64,000 nt of DNA from Dolomedes plantarius (GCA_907164885.2 OU015503.1:65701068-65765067); one strand, 5' to 3'; positions 1 to 12,388 are shown, numbered from the stretch's first letter. Program-made: numbers and translations. Notes: generated from the letters alone by a model not told the origin.

Positions 1-42
1 CTTATTTATAAAAAATTGTCCGGTTACTTTATGGGCGCACCT

Positions 43-43
<1 letters not shown>

Positions 44-118
<75 letters not shown>
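44..118. repeat. (TA)n microsatellite
   Basis: An uninterrupted run of about 37 TA dinucleotides. It directly abuts the left terminal inverted repeat of a Tc1/mariner-like element, which fits insertion at a TA target. Confidence 0.95.
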
Positions 119-120
<2 letters not shown>

Positions 121-931
121 GGGTGCGTCATAAATTCGTGCAAAGTTCAAAAATTCATAATAAAAAAAGCAATGCTCGGAAAATTTTTCTGTTTGCGCCA
201 ATAAGATCAGAGGGACATCGGATTTTTTTCCATGTAAAAAAAAAAAGTTTCCAAAAGTAACAGAAAGAGAGTGCTCACACGTCATACTGAGACGTTTCAT
301 GCAAATCAGGCACACTCAAACAGAAAATCAAACAGATCACAATAACATGAGACTGTGCATTTATTTTGCTTTGACCTATTGCTTTTAGAGTAACAGATGT
401 TCGATATTACTACCAGCACAAGGTAATAGGCAAGTGAGGAGCGTCACTAAGCCCATTACAGCGGATTCTAGCATCGATGGCAGCGACTGTCTGTAGGATG
501 AAATTTTTCAGTTCCACCAAAGTGGTTGCGGAGCCCCGGTACACATGAGACTTTAAGTATCCCCCCAGCTAAAAATTTGCCGAGGTCAAGTCTGGTGATT
601 GTGAGGGCCACTGAACCTTACAACCACGACTTATAGAACTCGGTCTTCAGTGAAAGATTCCAACAAGAATGTATTGATATCACGTGAAATGTGGGGCGGG
701 GCACCATCCTGCATGAAGGTGACAACAGGTAACGCATGTCTTTCCTGCAATTCAAGCTTAACGTGGTCACGCAAAAGCGCCCTCTTTCGGTGACTTTTGG
801 AAACTTTTTTTTTTACATTGAAAAAAAATCCAATGTCCCTCTGATCCTATTCGCGAAACAGAAAATTTTTCCGAGCATTATTTCTTTTATTACGAATTTT
901 TGAATTTTGCACGAATTTATGACACACCCGG
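119..931 (-). mobile_element. Tc1/mariner-like element remnant with ~150-bp TIRs
   Basis: Both ends read CCGGGTG(C/T)GTCATAAATTCG in inverted orientation, and similarity between the ends runs for about 150 bp (119-270 against 785-931). Both flanks are TA repeats, as expected for the TA target of this superfamily. The interior holds only the C-terminal half of a transposase on the minus strand, so this is an internally deleted, non-autonomous copy. Superfamily is inferred from TIR, TA target and transposase motifs. Confidence 0.8.
409..740 (-). pseudogene. mariner-type transposase fragment (C-terminal half)
   Basis: The minus strand encodes the motif FMQDGAPPHIS, the region around the second catalytic Asp of mariner-like transposases. 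After a frameshift or stop near VL it continues with QSPDLTSANF, then a stop, then YLKSHVYRG and a tail ending LPITLCW. The N-terminal DNA-binding half and the first catalytic Asp are missing. It is broken by at least one stop and one frame change and cannot make an active enzyme. Confidence 0.75.
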
Positions 932-941
932 TATATATATA

Positions 942-2592
942 CAGTGGCTCCCAAAAGTGTTCGTACACTTACGATTTTCAATGAAATAGAGGTCTATCCA
1001 TTGATTAAAATGAATATTTCAGAATGGGTATTTAATAATAAGATCTATAATCTATTCTTAACAAAACTACATGAAATATTTTGAAAACATAGTGAAACTT
1101 TATTTTTAAGAAACCAATAATCCAAAAGTAACAAAAACTTTATCTCACAAAAGTCATCGTACACTTGTAAAAAATCTCTACATATTAGTAAATATTCTAA
1201 TTTTTCGTTAAATTAATATTTAGTAGGATATCCTTTAGCATCCACAACAGCTTTTAAACGTCTGGGAATAGATTGCTTTAGTTCTTTTGTAATTTTTGCA
1301 TCAATGTTCATCCATTCTTCCATCATAATTGTTTTTAGCTCGCTTTTCGTGTGAATGTCGTGTTTTCGTACTCGAACCTCCAGTTCTCTCCAAATATGTT
1401 CTATTGGGCTTAAATCTGGTGATTGAGGTGGTGTTTTCAAAACTTGTGGAAAATTATAGAGACACCAGATGCAAACGTTGAGAGCCGTGTGCTTAGGATC
1501 GTTATCTTGATAAAAAACAAAGTTGTTTCCACTACCCAAATTTTGAGCTGAGAATTTTAAATTGTCTCTTAAAATATTTATAAAAACAGCATGATTCATT
1601 ATGCCATCAATAAATACCAAATTTCCTAGTCCTGATTCTGACATGCACCCCCACAGAAGGATACCTCCACCGGCATGCTTAACTGTTCCTACTAAGTTCA
1701 TGGGATTAAGTTCCTCATTTTTTTCTTCTCCATACAATTATACGCCCATCAGCACCAAAAATGTTCATCGGCAAATAAGACATTATTCCAATAGGTTTGG
1801 GGCTTATTTATCATTGATAGTGCGAAGGGCCTAAACTTTCTGTTTTTCTCCCTCACAAAAAATTTTCTATGGGCAGAACGCCCATGTAATCCAGCTGTTC
1901 TGAGAACTCGTCAAAAAATTTCAGGTGAAATTGAAGTAAAAAATGTTTCATTGAATTCTGCAGAAACTTTTACAGCACTCAAACGTGAATTTTTCACAAA
2001 TTTTCTAATTATAAATCTCTGCTCACGTTTTGTTAACTTTGCCGGACGGCCTTTTCTTACCTTGTTTTCGATCCAATTTTCTTCTTTAAAGCGTTTTTTC
2101 ACATACTGCACAGTAGAATGGGATAAATTAAGTAATTTAGCAATATTCCGAACTGATTTACCACTACTATGATGAAAAATAATCAATTTTCGAATGCTGT
2201 TTGTTGTTTCTTTACGACTATGAGCTATTTTTAAATAATAAATAGAATATTACGAAGTAGGCAAGCAAAAATTAAAGCCAAGCGATATTTTAAATGCCAC
2301 CACAATTCAAAAATAAAAATAAAGCGCCAGACGATAATTTTAATTATGAATTTATCCGAAAATATTTCTGCGTTCGATGACTTTTGTGAGATAAAGTTTT
2401 TGTTACTTTTTGATTACTGGTTTCTTAAAAATAAAGTTTTACTATGTTTTCAAAATATTTCAGGTAGTTTTGTTAAGAATAGATTATAGATCTTATTATT
2501 AAATACCCATTCTGAAATATTCATTTTAATTAATGGATAGACCCCTATTTCATTGAAATTCGTAAGTGTACGAACACTTTTGGGAGCCACTG
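942..2592 (-). mobile_element. complete Tc1-like transposon with ~220-bp TIRs
   Basis: The ends are perfect inverted copies of CAGTGGCTCCCAAAAGTGTT, flanked by TA at 940-941 and 2593-2594. The two TIRs (about 942-1165 and 2375-2592) stay alike for roughly 220 bp, including the inner part with CTCACAAAAGTCATCG. The 1651-bp element holds one transposase pseudogene on the minus strand. A solo TIR of the same family lies near 54198. Long TIRs with two presumed binding sites resemble the IR/DR arrangement of some Tc1 groups. Confidence 0.93.
1213..2229 (-). pseudogene. Tc1-like DD34E transposase, inactivated
   Basis: The N-terminal part has a helix-turn-helix (SGKSVRNIAKLLNLSHSTVQ) followed by a GRPAKLT basic stretch. 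The C-terminal part has WGCMSESG, the second catalytic Asp in FYQDNDPKHTA, and the third residue in SPDLSPIEHIWRELE, with DD34E spacing. Breaks are visible: a stop after ISPEIF, a frameshift at the first Asp block (LFADEHF then GADGRIIVW in another frame), and an ATA codon where the start ATG is expected near 2229. Length is otherwise normal for a transposase of about 340 residues. Confidence 0.88.
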
Positions 2593-2599
2593 TATATAT

Positions 2600-4192
2600 A
2601 ATTTCAATAGCATTTTTGATAAACTGCATATGTTTCCAGTAAAAGAAATAAAAATTAAACGTGCTTTTAAATATACACTGCCTATTGGTAGACGTATATT
2701 TAACTATAATCTGTTATAAAAAAATTTTCCACAGTCAATTAATATAGATTGTTTATGCCATCTGCCTAAATATAATAGTTATGTAGACACAGCACATGGT
2801 CATGTTATAACAGGCAATTTGGAAATTGTTGAAAATTTGGCACTACGTAAGTTAATGAATTTGGGAACTAAATATAGATTACCTAGTTCTTTAACAATGA
2901 AAACATTATAAATTTCTTAAATACTGACTTGGATAAACTTATATATAAAATAGCTATCAATTATTCTATCCCCACCGAAGCCTTTAATCAATGGAAAATA
3001 ACTTTACTTAAACTTGTACAGTGTAAACTACCTAATAATAGTTATTGCTATAATAATTCCCATAAAAAATCAAAAGAAGCTATAAAAAATTTACAAGATT
3101 ACTTTATTATAACTTATGTTGATAAAGCAGCCAATAATTATACAATTATTTGTAAAAAATATTTTGCTATTTGTTTAAAAAACAGCTAGATAATAGTGAA
3201 TTATTTCAGCCAATTAAAGATATTACCTGTATAATTATTAAAAAAATTATAGCCAAATATAAACTTCTTGGAATAACAGCAGATAATTATCACTTTCCTT
3301 ATATAACACTAGTTCCTAAATTTCATAAAAAAAAAAACCTATTGCTTTTAGAGCAGTAACCTTTGGTCACAATACTTATGCTACTAAAGCAAGTGTTTTA
3401 TTATTAAATTACCACAAATTAATTTATAAAATAGTTACGTCTGGTGTTTGTGGTATAATAGATCTTTAGTCTAATTAGAAATCTAAAAACAATAACTAAC
3501 TGTAAATCAATAGTTACTTTTGATTTCAAAGATTTATTTAATAATATCAGTATAAATGATTTAAATCGAGTAATTATTAAGTTAGTACATAATAATACTC
3601 AGTACTTAAGCAAAGATATTAATCTTACTCATTTTATTAAGCTGTTAGATTTTGTTACTAAACATAATTATATTGTACACAATAATAATATATACATACA
3701 GACTAAAGGTGTACCACAAGGTGGAAATGCTTCTAGTATGCTTGCTAATTTATACTTACATTATTTTGAAGTTGAGAATATTGATAATAGCAATTACAAA
3801 TTATTTAGATATATAGATGATATAATAGTCATTTATAAAAGTAGTAATAATATTGACTTAGATTTTTATCCTCATAATCTGGAACTAATACAAAGTAGCC
3901 ATAATAATATAAATGTAAACTTTTTAGATATTAACATCAAAGTTAATTCACATAGTAATTTTACTTTTGATCTATATGATAAAAGATTAGATTATGAATT
4001 CAAAATTGTTAAATTTCAAAATTACCAAACCTGTTTACATAAATCTGTTTTTAATAACATTATAGTAAATCAGCTAGTACGTATAAATAGGCTTTGTTAT
4101 AAAGACAATAGGAATAAACATATTAAAGAATTGTTAGTTGTGCTAAAACATAATCTTTACCCCGATAGTCTTTCCAAGCACATAATTAGTTA
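2600..4192 (+). pseudogene. decayed reverse transcriptase of an unclassified, possibly Penelope-related family
   Basis: Several plus-strand segments in different frames form one RT-like protein. In order: FKYTLPIGRRIFNYN; HGHVITGNLEIVENLALRKL; an ADK-like block YVDKAANNYTIICKKYF; FPYITLVPKFHKK; FDFKDLFNNISINDL (motif A region); GVPQGGNASSMLANLYL (motif B); FRYIDDIIVIYK (catalytic YIDD); NFLDINI; and a tail YDKRLDYEFKIVKFQNYQ. Stops and frameshifts interrupt it. The tail after the palm, with a YDKR-DY/F-F pattern, matches an RT-like family that I recall from marine invertebrates and protists and that is usually annotated only as RT-domain protein. No endonuclease (GIY-YIG) is visible. The 5' end abuts the Tc1 element, which may have inserted into it. 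Confidence 0.7.
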
Positions 4193-4199
4193 ATTTAGA

Positions 4200-4784
4200 T
4201 TTAATGAATAGCTTAATCTGTTGTAATTAATTAAGTAATAAAAAATAATAAATAAAATTAAATAAGATAAAGTAGTAAAATATTTTTATTCTTAAATAAT
4301 AATTATGAATAATATTATTATTATGAAGTAATAATAATTAATAATAATATTTTTACTCTTAGGTAATATTAATAATAATAATAATAATATGTTATTAATA
4401 TTGGTTGATATGTCCTTTAACAAAGTCTCCTTTGTAAGTATGCATCTGTGTTTCCATTAACTCCATGGTTGCAAAGTTTGTGACGTCAGTCTCCTTGCGG
4501 TTTATTCCTCTTAACTATAACTTTGTCTAGCGCCAAGCTTGGTGTTATTGGTTTGGTTAGTTACTTTTTTCATTTCTTCTGTTTCTTATGGATTGTTCAG
4601 TGTCTAAGTATGTTTATTGGTTAGATCATACTTATCAAAAACAATCCATTGGTTTTTAGACAGTATCGACACCGCTGATGACGAGATGCTGTCTAATACC
4701 TTTTAAATTATTTTCTTTTCATGTTTTTGTTTCACGCTGCATAGTGTAATATGTCTTATGCTGGATTTTCACTATCAACTCTTT

Positions 4785-4786
<2 letters not shown>
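4200..4786. other. AT-rich tail and non-coding flank of the RT relic
   Basis: 4200-4400 is a degenerate (TAA)n/(AATAAT)n stretch. 4400-4786 is more complex and has an 8-bp stem TTAGACAG...CTGTCTAA around a CTGATGA-containing loop near 4657-4697, and a second pair (GGATTGTT / AACAATCC) enclosing about 60 bases. This may be the 3' region of the RT element. No coding potential was seen. Confidence 0.4.

Positions 4787-4853
<67 letters not shown>
4787..4853. repeat. (TA)n microsatellite
   Basis: About 33 TA units, which truncate the adjoining Tc1 remnant on its C-terminal side. Confidence 0.95.
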
Positions 4854-4857
<4 letters not shown>

Positions 4858-6075
4858 TAACCACATTGTCACCATACCAATCCATGGTGGATCTCGCAAC
4901 ATGACAGCTGGCGTTGTCATCCTGGAAGTCCAAAACTGCCACAACTGCCAAACCGTGAAACTGCCACAACGTAGGAAGCACACTGTCATCCAAAATAGTG
5001 CAGTAGGCGTCGGCGTTGAGCTTACCATGAATTGGGACTTAGGGTCCCAGTCCATACCAGGAGAAATAACCCCCATACCCAGTGCCGTACGCAGGGGGGG
5101 GGGGTGATGGGGGTTGAACACCCCCCCCATTGGTTCTGATTACATATATTATTTAATTAGGTTTAAGCATTGCACTGATTGCTCAAACCTACTCTTTCAT
5201 AGTAATCCCCCCCCCCTTTGAAAATTTCTGCGTACGCTGCTGCCAGACCATAATTCCACCTCCGCCGAACTTTACTGTGGGTACAATGCATTCTGGCGTT
5301 CTCCAGGCAGACGCCAGACCCAGACCCTGCCATCCGAACGGTAGAGGGTGAACCTTGATTCGTCGCTTCAGAGAACCCGTTTCCACTGACCTACGATACA
5401 CTTTCGACGTGCTTTGTACCCCATTAACCGATCACCGCGGTTGGACTTTGTGGTCATACAGTCAGGTGGCAGCATAACCATGAAAACCAAGCAGATGTGC
5501 TTTCTTACGAATGATATTCATCGAAATAACACTGTTGAAACTCCTGGAGTATCTGGGCCATCCGGTTGGTTGCGATTCTTCCGAATTTCTCTGAACAGCA
5601 CCCGTCGGTCTCTATCTCCCAGTTTCGTGGGTCTGCCGACTCGGGGCACATACCGACAATCACCGCTCACCTTCCTCTTCTGAATCCCATAAGCCATTGT
5701 CGATTTTGGGAAATTCAGCTAGCTAGATATGTCTCTTAAGGATCGGCCATTTCTGTGATACCCGACGATTACACCTCTCTCGAAATCAGATAACTCTGCA
5801 CTTCGTGGCATCTTGCATGCGACTAATGCCAATGTAGTTCCCTACACGATATTTAAGGCGGAGGACGTAACGTATATCAGGACCGCAGATATCGTCACTT
5901 GCATGGGTGTCCAAATACTTATTGGTAGATAGTGTAGAAGACACGGCACAACATGAAAAATGAATTTTAATTAGGAAAAGATTGCTGAAAAAATTCTCCA
6001 GTGTCTTTTTTTCTGTTTTCTTTGAGGGTCGCCAAGATCCCTTTCGCACACACCCTCTCCCCTCTGGAAGCACCA
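4854..6075 (-). mobile_element. Tc1-like element remnant with transposase pseudogene
   Basis: Reading on the minus strand from about 5815, the segments are: HTH region DFERGVIVGYHRN...LNFPKSTMAYGIQ, GRPTKLGDRD, then VGQWKRVL(stop)SDESRFTLYRSDGRVWVWR (first catalytic Asp), then after an inserted MITE GLGP(stop)VPIHGKLNADAYCTILDDSVLPTLW and DFQDDNASCHVARS (second Asp). The glutamate block is missing because the copy ends in the TA microsatellite. 5815-6075 looks like the 5' non-coding end, with CCAAATACTTATTGG. Several stops and frame changes make it inactive. Confidence 0.82.
5087..5235. mobile_element. 149-bp MITE with GTACGCAG ends, inserted in Tc1 transposase
   Basis: The ends GTACGCAGGG and (rc) GTACGCAGAAATTTTC are inverted copies and interrupt the transposase reading frame of the surrounding Tc1 remnant. 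The interior has runs of G and C that can pair (G-run near 5094, C-runs near 5120 and 5206). Superfamily unknown; the duplicated target looks very short. Confidence 0.6.
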
Positions 6076-6078
6076 CTG

Positions 6079-6079
<1 letters not shown>

Positions 6080-6164
<85 letters not shown>

Positions 6165-6203
6165 TTAGATAGATAGACAGATAAATAAATAGATAGATAG
6201 ATT
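6080..6203. repeat. compound microsatellite (TA)n(TG)n(GATA)n
   Basis: A TA run to about 6111 is followed by about 25 TG units and then imperfect GATA/GACA/AATA units. Confidence 0.95.
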
Positions 6204-9200
6204 GTAATTACAAGAAATGATTACACTAGTTGGATGTTTTTCGTTTATCTGCCGGCAGCGTGTTAGCGGAATGAGTCAATGAAAAATGAAATCCAGAATT
6301 TTCAAGAGATAAAGGGCATACATTTTTTAATGAAATGTCCCGATCTAAGGGGAATATTGACGTATCTGACATTTAAGCAAAATGGGATTCATAACGAGTT
6401 AACTGGTCTCATTATCACAGAGACTGCATCATATGTTTACTTGAGTGTCTAGTGACCCGCACGTAATGCAGATTTTCGTAAGTCCATCTTCGTCCGGCTT
6501 GCTGATAATTTTTTATCCTGGAAAAAGTCTTTCTCCATACTGATTATAGGAGATAGGGCGACATGCGCGCGCAGTCGAAATGGACTATGTCTCGTCCTTG
6601 ATGAAAGCGCTGAAGATGAATATCTCATCTCATCTTGCTCTCCCATCATCTCCTCCCCTCTAGCTTCTGGCGTTCGTAAGTTAACGCGATTATTACCGAA
6701 AAGCACAGTTTGTTCGTAGACTTCGTTTGCGACACTACTGTTCTTCGATCTTACGAGATTTCTCAGCGGATTACTGCCGTTAGCTTCAAAAGGCAAGTGC
6801 TTACTCCTTCTCAAAAGTTACTTTACATGAAAAACGGAAAACAAATGACGCAGTTTGTCCATCCATATCACCAAGACAGAAGCTCTCCTTATCAATTTTC
6901 AATGGCAGTTATGGCCAATTACCCAGAAAAACGAGAATTTTGCTAGGGCATAATAATCAATACAAGTTACTTCGACAAAAAATGTGGAACACAAGCCTTA
7001 AAAGCAATCTATATGGAACACCGTACGGGGAGCAAACTTTGGACGGATTCCATATCCTAGTTTCTCGAATCCTTTTAATCTATCAGTAGTACATTAATAT
7101 CTTTTATTCCGACAGTACGATCGTGGTTTTAATTCTTTGAAAGGTAAAAGTTTTATTACGTTTAGTTAACCTACTTAAAAGGTGTGAATTGCGTTTTTTC
7201 TTTATAATTCTCTCCGTATTTTGTAAGTAGCCTCGCGAAATTAGTATACAGGCTGATTCATGACCATTTATGTTGCTGATTAGCCTCGCATAATTAAAAA
7301 AATGGTTAACTGTTAAACTACGTGGAAAAGTGGAAACGATTTTTAATTACTTTTCATCGTTTGGCAATAAGTTGAGAGTTTAGAATATTTAACTTTTGGA
7401 ATGCGATTGCCGTTCTTGATACGTTTCGAATCCTGATATTTACATTGTTCTGCGATGAGTAGGAGGCCTGTGTTTGATGCATTATCTTCTGAAATCACTA
7501 GTCATTTGATTTATCTCTTAAGCATACATTTTTTAATGACTAAACACGCAAGCAATACCTCTCCTGTTGAATTAATTAAACACTCAGCATTATACATGTT
7601 TTAAATGCTTTTGGATTTTAAGAACCCCTGTTTGAAATTCCGGTATTATTGGTGTAAAAGATATTGTTGCATCAGAATATTTTTAATTTTACTTTTATTG
7701 TATGACCACATCAGTTAAAGCATTACTCGGAAATTCAAGTCACCAGTAGCAATTCTTCCTTCAGATATTTCAATAGTTTTTTGTGGTTAAATACAAACAA
7801 TAAACATTGATATATAGCAAAAAAATATGATATAAACATGTACGGTGAAAGTAAATGTCGATCTATACATACATGAAACATGCACGAATTAATAACTTTG
7901 ATCAGAATGCCCTGCAATGTATCGCCTTTGAAGCAGTCTTAGACTCAAAGAAAATGAGTGTATGTATTGAGTAAGGGTATCTACTAAAGTATTCAATTTA
8001 TAGCATCAACGCTCCTAGACTGCATTTTTTTTTCTTAAGAAAGCGAGTTCGATGAAACTTTCTTGCTTCCTGGTTGTTCTTTTTTTTCTGTTAGTGAATT
8101 ATTTTTGGAAGACCCTCGCTAACTCAAATTTCATTTGTTGGAAAGTCTTTTGTAGTATTATTTTTAGAGCCTTTCTCCGTATCAGGAAGTGAATTATTTT
8201 TAGACTGATTCCATGTTGTGTTTCGCAGCGGGTAATAACGAAAAAAAAAATAGAAAAAGAAAATAACTGTCTGAGTTTTAATATTTTAGTTTAAAAATTA
8301 TTAAAAACTTCTCAATGATAGAAAACATTTCCTGTTTGGAAATTATATTATTTATTGCATTCATAATAATAATAATTTTAATTTAAATTATGATAGTTGA
8401 AATTTAAGACTCCCGTGCGCGTATATATTTAATTTGATAATTATTTAATCCCATATATATTTAATTTGATAAAGTTTTAAAATTTATTCACTTGCAGAAA
8501 ATAAAGAAAATAAAGAAAAACATGCAGAAAATAATTATGAATTCCACTCTGAAATCAGTGGGAATTTAAAGTTGAAATGAAAAAGTTTTTAAAAAATATT
8601 TGAAAATTTAAAGTTTTGTTTCAGTAAATTGATTATATTAATTGATTTTTTTCAGTTAATTGATTATTATTTATTGTTTCAGTGTATTTGTTTATTTCCC
8701 TGTGCATTCAACTGTTGGATAAACTTTAACGTATAAACGCAGTTTGAAATTATATTCAACAATAATTATTATTCTCGAATTCTTGAAACAATAATAAAAA
8801 ATACATAATTCATTTTAAATTTTCAGTGATCGTGCTTATGAATTTCTTGCAGTTAAAAATTACATATAATATATCCACGATATTTTATATAAATATTTAG
8901 CGAGAACTGTATAAAATAAAACTCTTACATAACTTTATTTTGAAGAAATAAAATACTCTAAAAAATGCACATCATAATTGTCGTATGAGATGAGGATGGT
9001 ATAAAATTAATAACTTATTTTTTCATAAACATATTTTAAAAATTGTGAAAAAAAAGACATTTTTAGACGAATCTAAAAATAACTTTTAATTACAATTCTT
9101 TAATCACTGTCATATTACATTAATTCAGCCGTTACCCAACTATAGGTAAGGAACAATATTCAAACGGTCAAAAGAATAAACTTGAACTTTCTTGCGAGAA

Positions 9201-11058
9201 CTTGAGCTTTAGAATTCTCGAAAATAATTAAATAAATAAAAAGAAAATTAAATTTTTCAGAAAGAATGTATTTTAAAGATATCATAACTTACTAAGAATT
9301 GCCAGAATTTAAAATTCTCGCAAAAAAAGAAAAATCAGTTAAAATAAATCCAAAACGTGTTTTAAAGATGTAAATAGTACATCAGTTACAGATAGGTTCA
9401 TCTACTGAATTATATCATACATACGGATATTAAACATTTTAATTGTTCTTTTTTCTCCCTCCGAGGAAAAAAATATGATTCACTTACCGATTACTTTTAT
9501 AATGGCGTATATTAAGGCGATGCATCAGTTGACATCGGAGATTTTCAATCCTCATGTTAAGCTATGAGAATATTCCCCTTGTTATTTTTCCAATCGCAAA
9601 TAAGCTAAATGTATATTTTTTAATTATGTTTTCCGCAATTGAAAATAGAGTTTTAGATAAAATGCGTGTGTGTTGATTTTGTAACCGTTAGATAATTCAG
9701 TGCTCTATAAAAAATAAACTATGAAAACATTTTAATTTTAAATACAAGGCACATTTGATTTAAATGTCTGCCTTCATGTGCGAAAACTGCATTAGCTGCT
9801 TAGTGTCTTATCAGAGGATTTTGCTCTGTGTTATTCGTGTTACAACTTCCATTGTGTCTTTCAAAATCAATAGCTGAGTGTAAATACTTCCTAGAAAAGT
9901 TGTAAAACAGCAAATTTAAGAAAAGATTTAAGAAATGTAGAGTCTGTCGTGTTTGAGGTAATAAGGTATTTTAACGGACTCAAAATTAATACCAACAACG
10001 CTGTTATATATATATTTTTTTTTTTCGAGTTCCTAGTAGTCCAACAGTTTTGTATTTTTCTTTTATTAACGTGCTATTAGAGAAATTATTAAACTTTAAG
10101 ATTTTGATCTCATCAGTGTCTGTAAAACTTATGCATGCGTTTCATGCATTCTACAAATTTCTAACTATGCGTTAGAGAGTAAATCCGAAACTTCAAAATT
10201 CCATTGTCCGCAAAACACGTGACAGGCTGCTTTCAACCCTTCTTGGAAATTTCCCAACTTCCGAAGATCTTATCTAACCGCAACAGTTATCAAATAAATG
10301 TAGCCAAGAAGGATGGATGTACGAAGACTTTAGACTTGGATTAAAAGTTTTCCCAAGGTTTCCAAAGATGATATTTTGCTAAGACTTCATACAGTTCCCA
10401 AAGAGTGCTTAGATATCACTGATCAAAAGTAAATTTTTTTTCTCTGTTAATTGTTTTAAGACTTTGTAAAAAATAATATTCCTTCAGGTATCTAGATATT
10501 TTAATGACTTAATGATATAACGGAGGATACACAAGAGCAAGACGACTAATTAAAAAAAAAAGTTATTTTACAATCATATTTTTATCGCCAACCTTCTAAT
10601 GGTGTTTATTTCATTTATTACTAATTTAGTACTCTGCTTACCACTTATTACTATTCCGCTTTTCTATAGCAATGAATCACTATTATAACAGTGTTTAAAA
10701 GCTTTCACTGGTACATTCAAAATTTTATTTGCCCCTTTTTCTCACTAATTTTTTATGCTTTTATTTCAGACATTCTATTCTTTTTATTATATCGCCTGCT
10801 CTCAGACTTTCCATTCTTTTTATTATATCGTCTGCTATCAAACTATCTCTCTTCTAAGCTTGCTTATTTTGTCTTCAAGAATAATAAATCTCGTAAATTA
10901 ACAACTGTAGCCCCTTTCCTTTCTAAGGTTATCGACTGCTGCAGACACCAGCTCTGCTTCAGTCTTCCTTCTCATAATTTCTTTGCATTTCTCCATATGA
11001 CAAAACTAAACACTAAACGAGAAAATACCACAACGTTAAATTATACTTTATAATAACT
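6204..11058. other. unannotated AT-rich stretch
   Basis: No protein domain, splice-consistent exon chain or terminal repeat was recognised. 6240-7060 has higher GC and overlapping short ORFs on both strands (for example 6449-6814 minus) with no recognisable motif. 10760-10850 contains an imperfect tandem copy of a ~33-bp unit (CATTCT(A/T)TTCTTTTTATTATAT). The ORF across it is Leu/Phe-rich and probably not a gene. Could hold decayed transposons or regulatory DNA that cannot be seen by eye. Confidence 0.5.
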
Positions 11059-11340
11059 ATGTTCGATAACCCTGTTTTGCCCCTAATCGAGAAAAGTAAC
11101 GTACACGACGGGTTTACATTCCGGCTTCCAAAGTGCCGATCCAAACTTAATGTGATGTACATTCAGATACGTACCAAATGTAACGCTGCACTGACCGAAA
11201 TAAATGCTCGACAAAGAAAGGCCCGCGGCGACTCCGTCGTTACCCCGATATCGATATTTTAAAGACCGGAAACTTTGCACGTCTCCCAAAAATAGAAATA
11301 TCGCGTGATCGTGTGCACGGTTCATTTTAAAAAGCTGACG
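11059..11340. other. CpG-rich patch in AT-rich DNA
   Basis: About 280 bp rich in CpG (CACGACGG, CCCGCGGCGACTCCGTCG, GATATCGATATT, ATCGCGTGATCG), in sharp contrast to the flanking DNA. Open frames exist on both strands, but neither shows a family motif. Could be a promoter region of the downstream plus-strand gene or a fragment of a foreign element. Confidence 0.4.
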
Positions 11341-12025
11341 GCATCAGTCTTCAACATGTTAACAAAGCAAGTTTCTCCTCATAAATTTTCACTAAAACTG
11401 ATCCCAATCATTTCTGAAATGAAGATAGAATCATAGCTTCTATTAAGCTATCTTTTTTTAAAAGTGGATATGAACTCTGAAAAAAAACTTAAAATTGGAA
11501 ACTTCGTTATTTAATTACTCGTTACATAGCTTAATTGTGAATGTTGCTAAACTTGAAAAAAAATAAAGCTGTCATTTAAAAATATATTTTTCTAGTGGAA
11601 AATTTGGAAAAAAAAAAAAAAAAAAAAGAGCAAGAAATTTATCATAGCCAAACGTGGCAGCTCAAATAAAAATAAAAAGAAGATTTCTATTTTGTTAACA
11701 GGGTAGTGATAATAATTATAATTAATACCATCCATAGACTTTTGTAAATACGAGTAATTCCGTTCTTGTGTGTTATTGAACGTTTACAATGTTGTAATTT
11801 TTATCTGTTTGTCAGTGTGAGAGAAGAATCGTGATTACATTTTGGTAGCGCCATGCAAATGTTGTCGTTTGGCCACGAAATAGGCGAGAAAGTTGGCGAC
11901 AGTTTTCGAACTTTTAGCATTGTTTTGTAGCTTTTGGAATTCCTGAGAAGTGAGTGTTTCTGAAGTTCATGAGTGTTTGCAAATAAAAATACGTTTTTTA
12001 CTCAGAAAAAAAAATCAAAAAAAAT

Positions 12026-12253
12026 CAGGTAATCTCTTCTAAAGGAACTACCGCGGGTTATTAACGTAGGATTACTTATCGTTGCTTACCTATCTTTTTT
12101 TTTTTCTTCGTTCTAATGCATTTTGGTACTTTTCTGTTTAACTGTTTACTGCTACTGGGTTTGGCGCGCTGACAAAATTATAAATCGTGACGACACTGAA
12201 ATTTTGCTCTCCAGAGGACCGTTATTGAGGAACGTAATCTTATGTTAAAAAGT
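12026..12253 (+). repeat. dispersed ~230-bp repeat, copy 1
   Basis: First of three same-orientation copies (others at 14007 and 26130). Order of parts: A-rich leader, CAGGTA(A/G)TCTCTTCTAA with a small palindrome ending in ACTACC, TTATTAACGTAGGATTAC, a pyrimidine tract, TTTTGGTACTTTTCTGTTTAACTG, ACTGCTACTGGGTTTG, and an end (GTAAT..TA.GTTAA) that is the inverse of the TTAACGTAGGATTAC block. The internal inverted repeat of about 15 bp and lack of coding suggest a MITE-like element. Confidence 0.75.
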
Positions 12254-12313
12254 TCGCTGTCATTATTGGCACAGCAAGTTAATCCAACAAATTGATAAAA
12301 AAATTTTCTTGTG

Positions 12314-12388
12314 ATGCAAGTCCTGAATGATCAAGAATTGGAGTTCCAGCGAAACCTGCAAAAGTCGTCTGAAAATCTAATAATATCG
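12314..12388 (+). CDS. possible first coding exon of the 14913-22841 gene
   Basis: An ATG opens 25 codons (begins MQVLNDQELEFQRN) of coding-like, charged sequence that ends before a GT in phase 0, the phase needed by the exon at 14913. A candidate acceptor (TTATTGGCACAG) lies 40 bases upstream and a possible untranslated first exon with donor GAA/GTGAGT lies at about 11951. The 12388 donor (GTTATC) is weak, so the link is only tentative. Confidence 0.3.

Noticed and set aside
4650..4705. Hammerhead ribozyme in the tail of the RT relic
   Set aside because: CTGATGA is present in a stem-loop, but no GAAA box or correctly placed helices were found, so the ribozyme core is incomplete.
6449..6946. 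Overlapping ORFs on both strands as genes
   Set aside because: No recognisable domain, and both strands are open by chance in a GC-richer patch.
10691..11053. 120-residue membrane-like ORF
   Set aside because: The Leu/Phe-rich repeat comes from a short tandem duplication of T-rich DNA; no start context or family signature.
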